A DNA stretch of 64,000 nucleotides from Emiliania huxleyi CCMP1516 (Eukaryota; Haptophyta; Isochrysidales; Noelaerhabdaceae). Below the pieces are notes generated by a model, which worked only from the letters and a program-made list of their open reading frames with translations, had not been told where the DNA came from and made no database searches. Made by a program: the position numbers and the translations under genes. This document shows, piece after piece, positions 37,595-48,090 of the stretch. Position 1 is the first letter of the stretch; every line of letters begins with the position of its first letter. The stretch is from NCBI RefSeq assembly GCF_000372725.1, contig NW_005198244.1, positions 1,243,841-1,307,840 on the forward strand. Direction: 5' to 3'.

Positions 37595-37823
37595 TGTGAC
37601 GGCGGAGTTGACGCCTCCGACGGTCGTAGCGGCGTGGCTGAGGGCGGCGGTGGAGGCGCCCGATAGCGCGGTGAGGATGGTCTCATGGGTCTAGCAAACC
37701 ATAGACGACACCAAGAGAACGCGAGGTAAAACCCGACGGCTATGGATGGTAAAAGGCGGCGGTAAAACCCATCCACACGGGTTTCGGTGGGTTGGATGGG
37801 AGGTAGAATGTCTACCTACCGCA
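37595..37823 (-). repeat. LTR (5') of the Copia-type element
   Basis: 229-bp partner of 34739-34967, followed by the target duplication GAGTC at 37824-37828. Confidence 0.93.
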
Positions 37824-37828
37824 GAGTC

Positions 37829-39399
37829 CAATGCAACCGGTTACGAGTTTAAGTCGGATACGCATGAACGCGGGGCGACACAAAATAAGCGGTAACACAG
37901 CGCGCGTGTGGCGTACTGGGGCCGCGTGCGTGTGACGAATTATTAAAGCCGTACGTACACATCATTATCAACACACAGAGCAATAAGACGCCCCTGCATT
38001 CGTGGACAAAGCAGATACCAGACGTCGGTTTCCCATAGGGTTTCTGCTGCGGTTTCCCATGGCGGTTTCCCATAGCCGAAAACCCAGGGGTCGGTCGGTT
38101 TCTGCGGCGCGCTCTGTTTTTTCTGGGATCTGTTTTCTGGGACACCCGCCTCGATTTCCCGTGGGATCTGCCTGTGGGTCTGGTTTCTGCGGTGTGAAGA
38201 CATCTCCCGCTTCGTCCTAATGAGCTCATTCCGGCCAATGAACAGGTGTACCCCCTCCGATTTTTTTTTCAAATGGGAACCGCGAAAACGGAACGGGATC
38301 TGCGTTCTGGTTTCTGGTTTCTGCTCCGATTGGTCGCGACTGGTGATGAGTGTTAAGCTGAGGTTGTCAACGCCGGGTGCGGGCAATTCTCGGCACGGAT
38401 CGGCACGTGTGGTAGCGTGCGATGAGGCCTTGCCAGCTCCTGGTGGTGCCCTCAAGATCGCCGCGCGCATTGGCCGCTCCGCCGACGTTGTGATAGAGCT
38501 TCTTTCTGTCTCCAACAGAGTAGATCCAAACACTCTATTGATAGGCGATAGGTACTCAAAACACTCGCACAACGCCTGCCTTTCACAGCTCAGCCTTTCA
38601 GGGCTTGGGCATGACAAGCAACGGCCCCGCCGGTCGGCGTCCGATGCACGAGGCAGCCATGTTGGCTGCCACGGCGTTTCCGCTCGGGATCGCGGCAGCC
38701 TGGCGGACTCGACCGCATCGCAGGCCTCCCTCCCGTGAGCCACAAAAGTGCGTGGCAGCGCGGCGCGCCGCCAACCTCGCTTTCGGAGCAGAAACCAGAA
38801 ACCAGAAACCATAATGCCTGGAGCGATAAAACGGTTCCCCCCAAAGGGTTCCTCCCACCCAGAACATGCTGCTGTCTTAGTACTCCCGTTCGACCCATTC
38901 GGAATCCGATTAGTTAATGAAGGGTCATTCCGCCGGAATGACCCCTCCACGGGGAGATCGTTCACACCTCGAAAAACCAGAACCCAGAGTGTCTGGACCG
39001 ATATTCCCATGGCCCGGATGTTTTCTGTGGGATTTGTCGAAAAAGCAGAACACAGAGCTCCTCCTCCTAGAAGTCCGACGGTTTCTTGATAGCTGATATG
39101 CCAGGGAAGAGCCTGGTATCTCAGTATGTTATATCCTATGATATAACATAGTGGGATATCTGGTTTGTCCACACCTCCGCCCCTGACACTGAAAAAGACG
39201 TTCGGGTAGGCCGAAGGTAAAGCCGTAGGAGTTTAGGAGCTAGAAACTTTCCGCGGACCCGTCCCTGTATGAGACTGAGAGGGCTCTGCGCTGAGATGCG
39301 CTCTCAGTGTGGTAGTACGACGTGCAACGAGCGGGCCACGGTTAGAGACACCTCTAAGCAGCCGCGCGGGGCGTGCAACCGCGCTGAAGCACCTCCCCC
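37829..39399. other. Gene-free or unidentified region
   Basis: A minus-strand frame of 409 codons (39172-37943) runs through it, but it lacks a recognisable domain. The DNA has short internal repeats (GGTTTCCCATAG, AAACCAGAAACC) that could keep it open by chance. A hairpin TATATCCTATGATATA is near 39129. I do not call a gene. Confidence 0.35.
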
Positions 39400-40343
39400 T
39401 CACTTGGCGGTGCCCATGTACTTGACCGCCGCGTCGAGGGCGACGCTCGCGCCTAGAGCAAAAGCAAGGCCTCGTTTGGCCTGCCACCAGACCGACCTCA
39501 CGAGCTCCTGTCGCGCCTAGGATCTCGTCAGCCGCTCGCTCCGCGTATTCCTTGGCGGTCGCGAGGCCCGAGTCGGGCACGTCGCCGTATCTCACCTGCA
39601 GGCGAGGGCTCGGCTCCAGACGGCCGCAGCAGGAGGGCGACGACTGTCGAGCGCTGTCAGAGCGGTGTTTCGACACCGAGATCGTTCAAAGGAACGCTGT
39701 TCAAACCTAGAGGTCTCGGCGGTCTTGAGGCAGATGTCCCACACACCTGCGTCTCCTTGCGCGGCTTGCCAGGCTCCTTGGTGCTGACGGCGACCGTCTG
39801 CTTGGTCAGCCGCGCCAGCTTCACGAGGTCCTTCACCCCGCGGTACGCCTAGATGAAGCTAGGCTAGCATTCTTTCGGCCGCTGCGGCCGCTTGGCGGTC
39901 TCTCTCCTCGCTCTTGCCTCAGCGTAGTCGATAGCCGCCTCCATGAACTCGGGATCGCTAGTCTTTTCGAGCTTTTGGAAGGTGGTGAACGGGATCTGCG
40001 CCGGGAGCTTGTAGGGCGCGCCGTCGCTCAGAGCGGTCACGAAGTTCTCCTTATCTGCGAGCAGCGCTTTCAGCTCGGAGAGGTGGCCCCGTACCTGGTG
40101 AGATGCGACACGAGCGGGATCTGTATCGAGGACGCTCATTCACGCCGGGGAAGTGTGTGGGCGCACCGCCTCAGCCGGGGGCGGCTCGGCCCAAGCGGCA
40201 TGCGCAAACGCTGTGCTGGCAGCCGCCGCCGCCGCGGCTTGGCTGAGTGCGGTGCGACGGCTGCTGGGAGCGGAGCTCAGCCGCAGCGCTGAGCTTCCGA
40301 GTAGGAGCTGGAGCACGAAGAGCGTCAGCGAGAGCCTCAACAT
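39400..40343 (-). CDS. Putative thylakoid-lumen protein of unknown function
   Basis: Five exons on the minus strand: 40343-40167, 40094-39918, 39848-39747, 39595-39517 and 39452-39400, giving 195 residues. The N-terminus is a signal peptide (MLRLSLTLFVLQLLLGSSAL), then a Ser/Arg-rich transit-like part with SSRRTALSQAAAAAAAS and a cleavage-like AHAAWA. This tripartite layout, with twin Arg before a hydrophobic stretch, suits import into the lumen of a complex plastid. The mature part (HLSELKALLADKENFVTALS, PAQIPFTTFQKLEKTSDPEF, VKLARLTKQTVAV, DSGLATAKEYAERAADEIL) resembles conserved unknown proteins of algae. Introns 2 and 4 have GC donors, introns 1 and 3 GT. Intron 4 is bracketed by CTAGGCGCGA at both ends. 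Function unknown. Confidence 0.75.
39453..39516 (-). other. GC-AG intron bracketed by a 10-bp direct repeat
   Basis: The donor border reads CTAG|GCGCGA and the acceptor border CTAG|GCGCGA, a 10-bp identity across both splice junctions. Length is 64 nt. This fits insertion with target-site duplication. Confidence 0.6.
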
Positions 40344-41367
40344 CGCTTCGAGCGAACCTCCGAGTGCTCCGAGTGCTCGGCCCGACGCTGCTCGAGAGAG
40401 GGGGAAAAGAATTTTGCGATCTAATCTGCTCAGAGGGGTGGTTGACGGGTTGAGGGTTGAGGCCCCCCCTCAACCATCTGGTTGACGGTTGAGACCCCCC
40501 GTCAACCCTTTAGTTGGGGGTTGAGGCCTCCGGGGCCTATTCACAGGCTCGCGCGTGATCACAAGATTGGAACAGCCCTGCCGCCAAAAAAAATCGCTTC
40601 GCCTGCGGCGCGCTCTTGCGGTCCCGTACCTTGAGCGCAATCCATAAGTAGGAGACGCTCACTGTCGCCATTCAGGCGCCTGATCCTTCAGCAAAGCGAT
40701 GGCCTACCAGGTACGAGTTCAGATGCGCGCCCGGGAGAGGCGCGCGCGCACATGGCAGGCCGAGCAGGCTCGGCATATGGTGAGCCCCCGATGTCGCGAT
40801 GGCGGTCCCGCTTTTCCGCGCTCATTTCGTCCGTCCAATCGAAGGAAGCGCCGGATCGCCCATGTTATGGAGTTAGCCAAACTTGTTACGACGTTCTTCG
40901 GCTGAGGCATTCCGTGGTTTTTGCACGGTATTCGGATTTTCGCTATTTGGTCGTGTGGGTGTGTATTCCGGGATTAGTCAATGGTACCGCGTCGGCGACG
41001 CGGGCGCCTTGCGGGCAGAGCCCTTAGCCACCCTTTGTCTTGCGCGGTCATAACGCCGCGACGGCCGACGGCCGACGGCCGACGGCCGAGACGGCAGACG
41101 GCAGACGGCAGACGGCCTACGGCCTACGGCTCGGCTGGGCGCGCACGCGCGCGCGTCGCGCGCCTCACCCCCACGCGCTACATCCCAAGCAAGCCACGCA
41201 CGCGTCGCTCCGCAAGGCGCGCCAACCACGATTCGAACCGGGGCCAAAAGGCGCCTGGAGCGAACCGCGGTCCGGTCGCGCCACCGCGGCTGCGGGGTTG
41301 ATAGAGCAGGCCGGCTGCGGCTCCTGATGTACCTCCGCTTGCGCTCGTGGCGTTCAGGGCGGCTCGC

Positions 41368-41417
<50 letters not shown>

Positions 41418-41420
<3 letters not shown>

Positions 41421-41746
41421 CATGCACAGACACACAGCCCCTTCCCCTCCCCCCTCAAGACCTTCCCAAGGGCGAGGACACGCGCAGGCCGCACCTCTAG
41501 TGAGGCCCGCATAGTATGTGGGAGACTCGTGCCGCCGCCCCTGCCACCCCTGTGTCAGTGTGCCTGTGGTAGTGAGAGACTGCCAGCGAAAAGCTGGAGG
41601 CAGGTCGCTAGACTGAGATGAGACCGCCAGTGGAGTTGGGAGCCCACCGTGCACCGCGCTGTGAGCCTGTCGTGTCCCTTGTCAGGAGCAGGAGAGCCCA
41701 CCTGTCCCCCTGATCGTCCTTTCAAAATCCTGCTCGTGCAGGTGGG
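41418..41746 (+). repeat. Segmental duplicate, copy 2
   Basis: Nearly identical to 11490-11806 in the same orientation, with a small insertion (GACCTTCCC) near 41458. It again follows a (CA)n tract. Confidence 0.85.
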
Positions 41747-42475
41747 GAAGTAACGGCCCGGCCCTCGAGGTCGTGCTTGACCGCCCTGCTTGACCGCCCG
41801 CCGGTCGCCGTCCCGGCGCGAGATGCAGCTGGGCTTGCCGTCGTCCAGCCCTTTTTGCTTCGGTTGCCGTTCATCGGCAGCGACGCGCCAGTCCTGGCGC
41901 AGCCGCCCCGCCGCCGGGCGGACCATGGCCTTGCAGCCCGTCGACGCGCCCGACGACGTGACCGCGCCCGAGATGGAGGCCTTCATGCACCTCCTCGAGT
42001 CGAGGTTCGACCACGGCCGCCCGACGACAGCGACATCGCCCACACGAATTCGCGGTTTGGCTGGCGGCGCGCCGCTCGAGTCGTGCCGCCGCCGATGCAG
42101 GCCGCCCTCGCGACTCGCAGGCCGAGGATGTTGCCACTGCCGCCGCCGCCGACGCCGACGAGCCCGACGCGCGTCGCGCCGCCGGCGAGCCCTCGCCCGA
42201 CAGCGAGACGGGGCGCGCGACACCGCCCGCACCTGCGCCTGACAAATATCACCCCGAACATACCTAACACCCCGGCTACTGGAGTATCGAAGGTGAGAAG
42301 AACAGCCAGGCTGGACCACCCACTGCCTTGGTGCTGCGGCTAGCTAGCGCAGGCTCCACACACCTCGTGCACTCCTCCCGCCAGATCGGCAGGCAGGTGG
42401 AAGGAGCTTCGCATTACCCATTCTTAAGCGGGGCCACACAAGCAGAGGACTACTCTGAGCGGTGCGTGCGTTCCT

Positions 42476-42526
42476 TGGAGCACTTGGAGTGCAGTCATTA
42501 ACCTCACATCCAGGGCCGGGGAGCTA
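42476..42526 (+). repeat. 50-bp dispersed repeat
   Basis: CTTGGAGCACTTGGAGTGCA..GTCATTAACCTCACATCCAG..GGCCGGGGAGC is present in reverse complement at 49182-49232 with about two differences. Its first half also occurs at about 14640-14665. Confidence 0.75.
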
Positions 42527-42927
42527 AGGAGCGCACCCAGCGGGCCGGATGATCGGTATCTGGTTACGGGCTAGAGAGCCCTAGCCCTGGGGGGTGCGCG
42601 TTCGCAGGGAAAGGGCCAAAGTAAACACGGGTCTCCGAGGGTTGGCTCCGCGCTCCGGGTTTCCCCTAGCAGCAGAACGCCCCCTCTACTCGGTCGGAGC
42701 TAGTAAACACCAGACACCCCGGAGTGAGAGTAGGGAGACCGCGGAGGGGGGGCGGCGGAGACGAGGGCGGCAGAGACGGGCGTGGCGGAGAGGGGAGCAG
42801 CAGAGGGAAGGGCGGTGGAGGTGAGGTCGGCGGAGACGGAGGCGGCAGAGAGGAGGACGGCGGAGGGGTGGTTTCCGTTCCTTGATTAGGAATCCCGCGC
42901 TTGTCCCTTCATCATCGCCGACCGAGT

Positions 42928-43772
42928 ATGCCGGCTCTTTTACTTGTCGCGCTGGCATCGCTGGTCACCGAAACCTCCGCTTTCCTGCTGTCGGGGTCTT
43001 CTTCAACTCGCGCTGCAGGCAGGCGTCCGCCGCCGGCGACTCGCCGCCCCTCGCCCGTCGCAGCTCTCTCTCCAAACGCCTGGTCAACGACTAACAGCGG
43101 AGCCAAGTTTGTGGATGAGAGGATCGGGAATGGTGCGGCACTGGAGCGGCTGCAGGTGGCGGCAGTGCATTATGACATGACGCTGCTACACAAGGGCGAC
43201 CTCGTCCGCACCTCCCGCGGCGGCGCTCCCCTGCTGATCGCCTTTGGCGCCGATACCAAGGCGGCCAATAGCAGCGCATTGCATGTTGCATGCCATCCCA
43301 GACGGAAGCATAGCTCTGCACCAACCTTCCACACACCGTGTGGTTCCACACGTTCGCCGACCCTCGCAGATCTGGATCTGGGACGAGCTTCTGAGCGGGA
43401 TGAACGTCGGCGGCCGCCGGCGCGTGGTGGTTCCACTCACGGCTATGTCGCCAACCCAGGCCGCCTGCTTCCCTCCCGAGGAGAGCGTCCGCGTCGACCT
43501 CGATCTCGTTCGCATCTGCACGGTGAGAACAAAACTAGCTTGGCGCCACCCATCCCCCCTCTGAGCGAACTCGTATCCTCTCTTAGGAGGGGCCACTCTC
43601 CTCGCTGGCGACCCTGATGCCGCCTGGGGAGCGGCGTGGGACGATCGGCCGCGGCACGCTCGTGCTAGCTTGCGCTGCAGCTTGCCTCCGGGGAGGGCAA
43701 GCGGATCCGCCGACGGCGCAGAACGGGCTGGACACATCGGTGGCCATTGAGGCCCTGTACAAGACGCGCTGA
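42928..43772 (+). CDS. FKBP-type peptidyl-prolyl isomerase-like protein, probably plastid or secreted
   Basis: Three exons: 42928-43260, 43370-43522 and 43587-43772, giving 223 residues. The N-terminus is a signal peptide (MPALLLVALASLVTETSAFL) with a predicted cut around SAF, the ASAF-like motif of complex-plastid import. A basic Ser/Pro/Arg transit-like part follows. FKBP landmarks: GAKFVDERIGNGAALE, VAAVHYDMTL, WDELLSGMNVGGRRRVVVP and a final strand RVDLDLVRI. Several aromatic active-site residues differ from canonical FKBP12, so catalysis is uncertain. The C-terminal about 60 residues (exon 3) include a hydrophobic stretch GTLVLACAAACL. Intron 1 has a GC donor (AAG|GCGGCC) and intron 2 a GT donor. 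Confidence 0.75.
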
Positions 43773-44096
43773 CGTGCGAAATTTTCTCAGTTTCCCTCTT
43801 GATACGTGTGAGGGACGGGGGTGGTTGGTTGCGTTAAGGATGTCGTTCGTAGGTATTTGCGCGATTGGACAGTGCGAGCCGGCACGCCCGCTCACGACTC
43901 CGTACTACTAGGAGGTTAAGAAAAAGGAGCCAAGTCCCCGCCCGTGCGATCTTTGTGTGCAGCGTGCTGCGCGTGTGTGCTGGGGCGGGGATCTTTTTCT
44001 TCTTGTGGGCGGGGGGTTATCCTCTTGGTTTTCATGTTTACTTCACACAAGACAGGCACCGACATCCGGACGCTCTACAGGGCCTGCCCCATGGCT
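43773..44096. other. Intergenic between convergent genes
   Basis: Separates the FKBP-like gene (+) from the GT61-like gene (-), whose ends face each other. No feature is recognised. Confidence 0.5.
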
Positions 44097-46134
44097 CTAA
44101 GTCCTATCCCTGCTTGCTCTCCCCTCCAAGCTCGCATTCACCTCCGCGATTGGCCACAGCTCCGAGACCTCTAGAGCCCGCCGCAAGGCCTCTCCCTCGG
44201 CCTCGCCTGACTGTTGAGAGAGCCGCTCCTCGATCGCGCCCGGGCGCTCCCTTATCGCACCCTTGGCGAGCCCACGGTGGCGGCGCACGAGGCCGCTCGG
44301 AAGGGCCTCAAAGGCGGTGGTGGCGAAGTGGTGCTCGAGGCCGCGCCCAAACAGCGCCGCATATTGCTCCTTGCTGCGGCCGACCCGCGCCACCTCTGTG
44401 AGCACGACGTGTAGGTGGCGCCAGAGGAGGCGCACGTCCTGGTCGCGTTTGCGATACGCGATGCTCCGCCAGTCCGAATCGTTGTATAGACCGCCCTCCG
44501 TCTCAAGTCGCGAGGGTTGCGCCAGGCCCGGGTCCTGCACGAGCAAGCCCCACCACAGGTACCCAAAACTAGAGGCAAGGGAGATTTGCGGGTGCCACCG
44601 ATTCGCGTAGTAATTGTCGGCGTTGAGGCCGCGCACCTCGACCAGCGAGGAGTGATACGGCATGAAGACGGCGTTCATCTCGGCGCTGCCGTGCGTCAAG
44701 ACGAGCACGTCCGTGGAGCGTAGTGCCACGAGGTCTTGTGCGAAGGACGTCGCGCCAAGGCTGTGCGAACGGCACTCGACAGCCGCCGGCCGGCCGCCCC
44801 CACCGCTGCGCCACTCGTCAGCGCGCGGCACCTGCCCTAGACTGTGCCGCCGGCGCCAGCTGCTCCCCCCAAAGGGGTGTCGCGCCGAGGCGCACTCGGT
44901 GAGAAGGGCGCCCACCCCAAGCAGGCTGCGCGTCGGGAGGCCAGCGCCAGCGCTCGGCGCTCGCTCCTCGACCAGCACGCGCATCACGTCGCTGCGCTCG
45001 CTCCGCCAAAAGGGCGACAGCCGCTCCACGGCCGGGAGGTAGTGCTGCAGCACCGCCTTCCCGATGGTAGGGAGGCTCCAGCGGAAGTTGTCCTGGTTGG
45101 CCTTCCACACAAGCAGGTGCCGGAAGCAGCGGGTGTGCCGTCCCTCGTGCGTGCTCCGGGAGGGCGTATCTGGCGGCAGCCGAGCAGAGAGGGTGGCAAA
45201 GGAGATTGGCTCGAGCGAGGAGAAAGCGCGGAGGATGTCGTAATTGAAGCGCGCCTGAAGCACAACCGCCGTAGTGGGCGCTATAGGGCCGTGGCGGGCC
45301 GCGACGATGGAGGCGCTACCGGCTCGAGCTTGAGCGGACTGGCGAGTGCAATAGTCATGTTTGGTGAGAGCACGCCCCGCCGCTGGAAGTAGTCCAGCGC
45401 GGGCGGCACGCGCGTGAAGAACTCGGCGAGGATGTGCGGCCACACCGTCGAGATCACGATCGGCACCGTGCAGTGAGAAAAGTTGGGCGCCGCGAGCACC
45501 TCGCGCCAAGAATGGAAGAATGGAGGGTGAGGTTACAAGATCGCGGCTCGGTGCTGCTAGAGTGAGGCTGAGGCTCGAGAACAGTGACCCCGGCTACCAC
45601 CTCCTCGAGCGCCTCCCTGGGCGAGGCCAACCGCAGCTCCGGGCCGGGCCAGCCGTTGAGCTTGCGGCCAATCACCAGCTCGCTCAGCGGCTCCCTCGGG
45701 CCGCCGCGCGAGTAGGGAGAGTCCTCGCCGAGCGCTTCGTGCGCCGCGCGCTGTGAGCCGGGCCGGAACCAGTACGTCATGTCGGCGTAGTCGATGGCGG
45801 GCAGGTCATGCGGCTCCGCCATGACGCCGCGGCCGACCTCGCGGAAGCGGCGTGGGTCATGCGAGATGATGGTCTCCTGATCAACACACACGTATTCCAG
45901 CACTTCCACCGACGATGACCACACCGGCTTTGCGCCCCTCCGCGCCACATTGTGCGTCAGCTCCCGCTTGATGGCGGTATAGTCGGTCGCTGCCGCGTCC
46001 CAAGGGCAGCGGCCGCCGTCAGCGGTGGTGCCCGAACGAGGCCCAAGGCCCGCTCTGGCGCGTGACTGGCGGACCGTGCGGGCAGGTGGCGGCCGCAGAG
46101 CGTGGCTTCGCGAGCCACGGCTCACGGCTGCCAT
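44097..46134 (-). CDS. GT61 (DUF563)-like glycosyltransferase
   Basis: Exons on the minus strand are approximately 46134-45591, 45499-45320 and 45254-44097. The last is well supported (386 codons), the first is approximate. The family transfers xylose, GlcNAc or similar sugars in the ER/Golgi. The diagnostic part is LGATSFAQDLVALRSTDVLV then LTHGSAEMNAVFMPYHSSLV, corresponding to the GT61 HGAGLTN...LF motif. Other stretches are VPIVISTVWPHILAEFF, FNYDILRAFSSLEP and YYANRWHPQISLASSFGYL. The N-terminus (MAAVSRGSRSHALR) has no clear membrane anchor in this model, so an upstream exon may be missing. The 45319-45255 intron is GT-AG. Sugar and acceptor unknown. It is divergent from, with a short spacer to, the GT25-like gene. 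Confidence 0.65.
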
Positions 46135-46191
46135 GAAGGTCGTTTCCGGACGCACGCAAAGTTGGCGGGAGTTCACAAAAGACCGTGTGAG

Positions 46192-47905
46192 ATGCCGCCT
46201 CGCAGTCCCGCGACGGAAGATTGGCCGGAGGCTTTCGTCATCAGCCTCGACTGCGAGCCGGCAAAGCTCGAGGGCTTTGCAGCGCACATGCGCACCATAT
46301 CTGCCCCGTTCCGCCGCCATCCAGGTGAGCGGTGCAGATTTCCTACTCCCACAGCGTTCGGACGAGACTGCTCATGTCAGCCTGGCCAGCCGTCGGCTGC
46401 CCGCGCCGTAGGCGTGCTGGCCGACGAGCGCGTCAGGCGTGCGGCGGTCAAGCAAGGTCTTATCGCGCCGAGCCGTGCGTCTCCACCGCTGCGCGGGCGG
46501 CTGGGCTGTGCACTCGCGCACCTGACGCTGTGGGAGCGCGTCGCCGCTTCGGGCACGGAGGAGCGAGACCGGTGCCTGGACCCACACCCAATTCCACATG
46601 AGTCCGGAGCGTATGCACTCTGCAGGCGCCGGTCCTCTGTCTGGAGGACGATGAGCGAATCACACCGGCGCTTCGAAGCCAGCTGGGCGCTACCCTGGCG
46701 CAGCTGCTCGAGGGCGGCCACTCCGAACTTTTGGGACGATTGCTGGGCACCACGATAGGCGCGGCTGAGGAGTGGGACACCACTCTGATCGGAACTGCTC
46801 CTGCAACCTTTTTCGGAGCCCTCCAGGCGCAGCTGGCCGGCTCGAGCTGGGACGTCCTCCTACTGAACGCGCTTCGGCCGGTGGGAGCGAGCGTGCTCTC
46901 TTCGCCCCTCTGCGAGGTCCTTGCAGTGGACCCGGCTTGCCCGCTGCAGCGCAGGCGAGAGAGAGGCCCTCCCTCGAAGGCACATCGAGACGCGCCAGAT
47001 AGACGCACCGAGAAGCACCGCGGCCCAGCCGAGGTGCGGCCGAGACAAACGCCCTCCCCCCACTCGCCTGACCCTAAAGGCGGTACCGCGCCGACCTCGA
47101 GAGCCGGCGCTGCGAGCACTCGCCGACCGATGGCGCGGCAGAGCAGGAGCCCAAGGGCGGCGGGAGCGATGCGTGCTGCTCCGGGCCGATGAGTGCCTCG
47201 GAGCCAAGTGGCGCGCTGCTGCCCGCGAGGGATCATTCGCTGCGGTCGGCAGCGGTCGCCGCGGCGGCTGCCACGGCTGCCAGAGCAGCCGCCGCAGCGC
47301 AGCAGGGCGCTTGTTGCAGCCCTGCAGTGCATTGGGCGGGGAGCGAGTGGCAGGTCCCTCGGTACTGCTCGCAGCACTGGCCAGAGCACGCGCCCAAGAG
47401 CATGACGCGGGGCGGCGAGAAGTGCGCGGCGCTGAACAACGCCGCACCGCTCGCGCCCGGTGGCCCTGCCACTGCCAATGCGGGGGTGGCGTGGAGGGCC
47501 CTGCCGCGTGCCCGTGCGTCGTGTGCGCTCGCGGGTAGACGCTTCCTCAAGTGACGACCCCTCCTCTCTCGCCTCAGGCGAGCCGCGGATGCCAAATGTG
47601 TGGCTGGGCTGCTACGTGCTGCGGGGAAGCCGCGGCGCCAGGCGCCTCCTTGACGCCTTTGCCAACTCGGGGTGCACCCGCCGCCACCCTTCCGTCGAGC
47701 GGAGGTCGGGAGCGGTCTGATCACCGCCAAATTTGTGGATAGGTACACGGGCGCCGAGCATGTTGACTGGCAACTGAGTCGGCTCGCCCACCGAGGGGCG
47801 GTGAAGATGCTCGTGGTCAGCGAGACGAACCTCGTCAGTGTCAAGCGCTGCCACGCAGACGCGCGGCAGAAGCTGGACGCGAGCGGGGACCGGGCGAACA
47901 CGTGA
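46192..47905 (+). CDS. GT25-like glycosyltransferase (LPS-biosynthesis / collagen galactosyltransferase family)
   Basis: Exon 1 (46192-46324) starts MPPRSPATEDWPEAFVISLD, the family's N-terminal strand. Exon 2 (46412 to about 46565) gives LRGRLGCALAHLTLWERVAA, matching the conserved G(A)xA(x)xxSH-like block. Exon 3 (46626 to about 46890) begins APVLCLEDDERI, the DxD-type metal site, and continues to SSWDVLLLN. Later exons near 47577-47655 (MPNVWLGCYVLRGSRGARRL) and up to 47905 (EHVDWQLSRL) complete the fold. The 46900-47570 part is unresolved. The exon 2 donor may be GA, since frame continuity does not allow GT or GC there. Location is probably Golgi. The model is partial but the family call is reasonable. 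Confidence 0.6.
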
Positions 47906-48090
47906 CGGCGTATTAAAGTATGAAACTGACTCAAAGCTAGTCAAACTCTCTGAAACCGCCTACAGCTCCTTTCCCCATCTCTCCTCTAGACTCACCTACA
48001 CTTTACTGAGAGAGTCAACACATAGTGTGAGAGACTTCTGAGCATGCTTTTCAGTGTCTGTGAGCGTTTCATGTGGAGCGTTTACTGCTG

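Larger units (their letters stand above)
34739..37823 (-). mobile_element. Copia-type (Ty1/Pseudoviridae) LTR retrotransposon, short form
   Basis: Fossil or recent element on the minus strand. Two 229-bp LTRs (34739-34967 and 37595-37823) look identical, begin TG and end CA, and are flanked by the 5-bp duplication GAGTC (34734-34738 and 37824-37828). Next to the 5' LTR is TGGTATCAGCTCTGATCG, resembling the initiator-tRNA primer site used by Copia elements. Next to the 3' LTR is a G-rich polypurine tract. The internal region is only about 2.6 kb: a Pro/Gln/Ala-rich part, then reverse transcriptase of the Copia type and RNase H. I do not recognise integrase or a zinc-knuckle gag. Identical LTRs suggest a young insertion. 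It looks whole at its ends but compact inside. Confidence 0.9.
40344..42927. other. Gene-poor region with repeats
   Basis: From left to right: self-complementary GGTTGA/TCAACC repeats (40440-40530), a heptamer array based on GACGGCC and GACGGCA (41055-41140), a tRNA-like T-arm stretch near 41225 that I reject as a gene, (CA)n (41368-41418), the duplicated segment 41418-41746, overlapping frames on both strands at 41780-42350 without known domains, a 50-bp dispersed repeat (42476-42526), and GGCGGAGA-type purine-rich sequence (42720-42870). Confidence 0.5.

Noticed and set aside
37943-39172. 409-codon minus-strand frame
   Set aside because: No recognisable domain. Local repeats such as GGTTTCCCATAG and AAACCAGAAACC make a chance open frame plausible, and plus-strand frames overlap it. 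Left as unidentified rather than called.
41195-41300. Possible tRNA (minus strand, GGTTCGAATC T-loop-like sequence)
   Set aside because: The T-stem around TTCGAAT has two mismatches and I could not form convincing acceptor and anticodon arms. It may be a decayed tRNA-derived repeat, but that is not supported.
41777-42343. 188-codon plus frame and overlapping minus frames
   Set aside because: Three frames overlap in GC-rich DNA, none has a known domain, and there is no clear start context.
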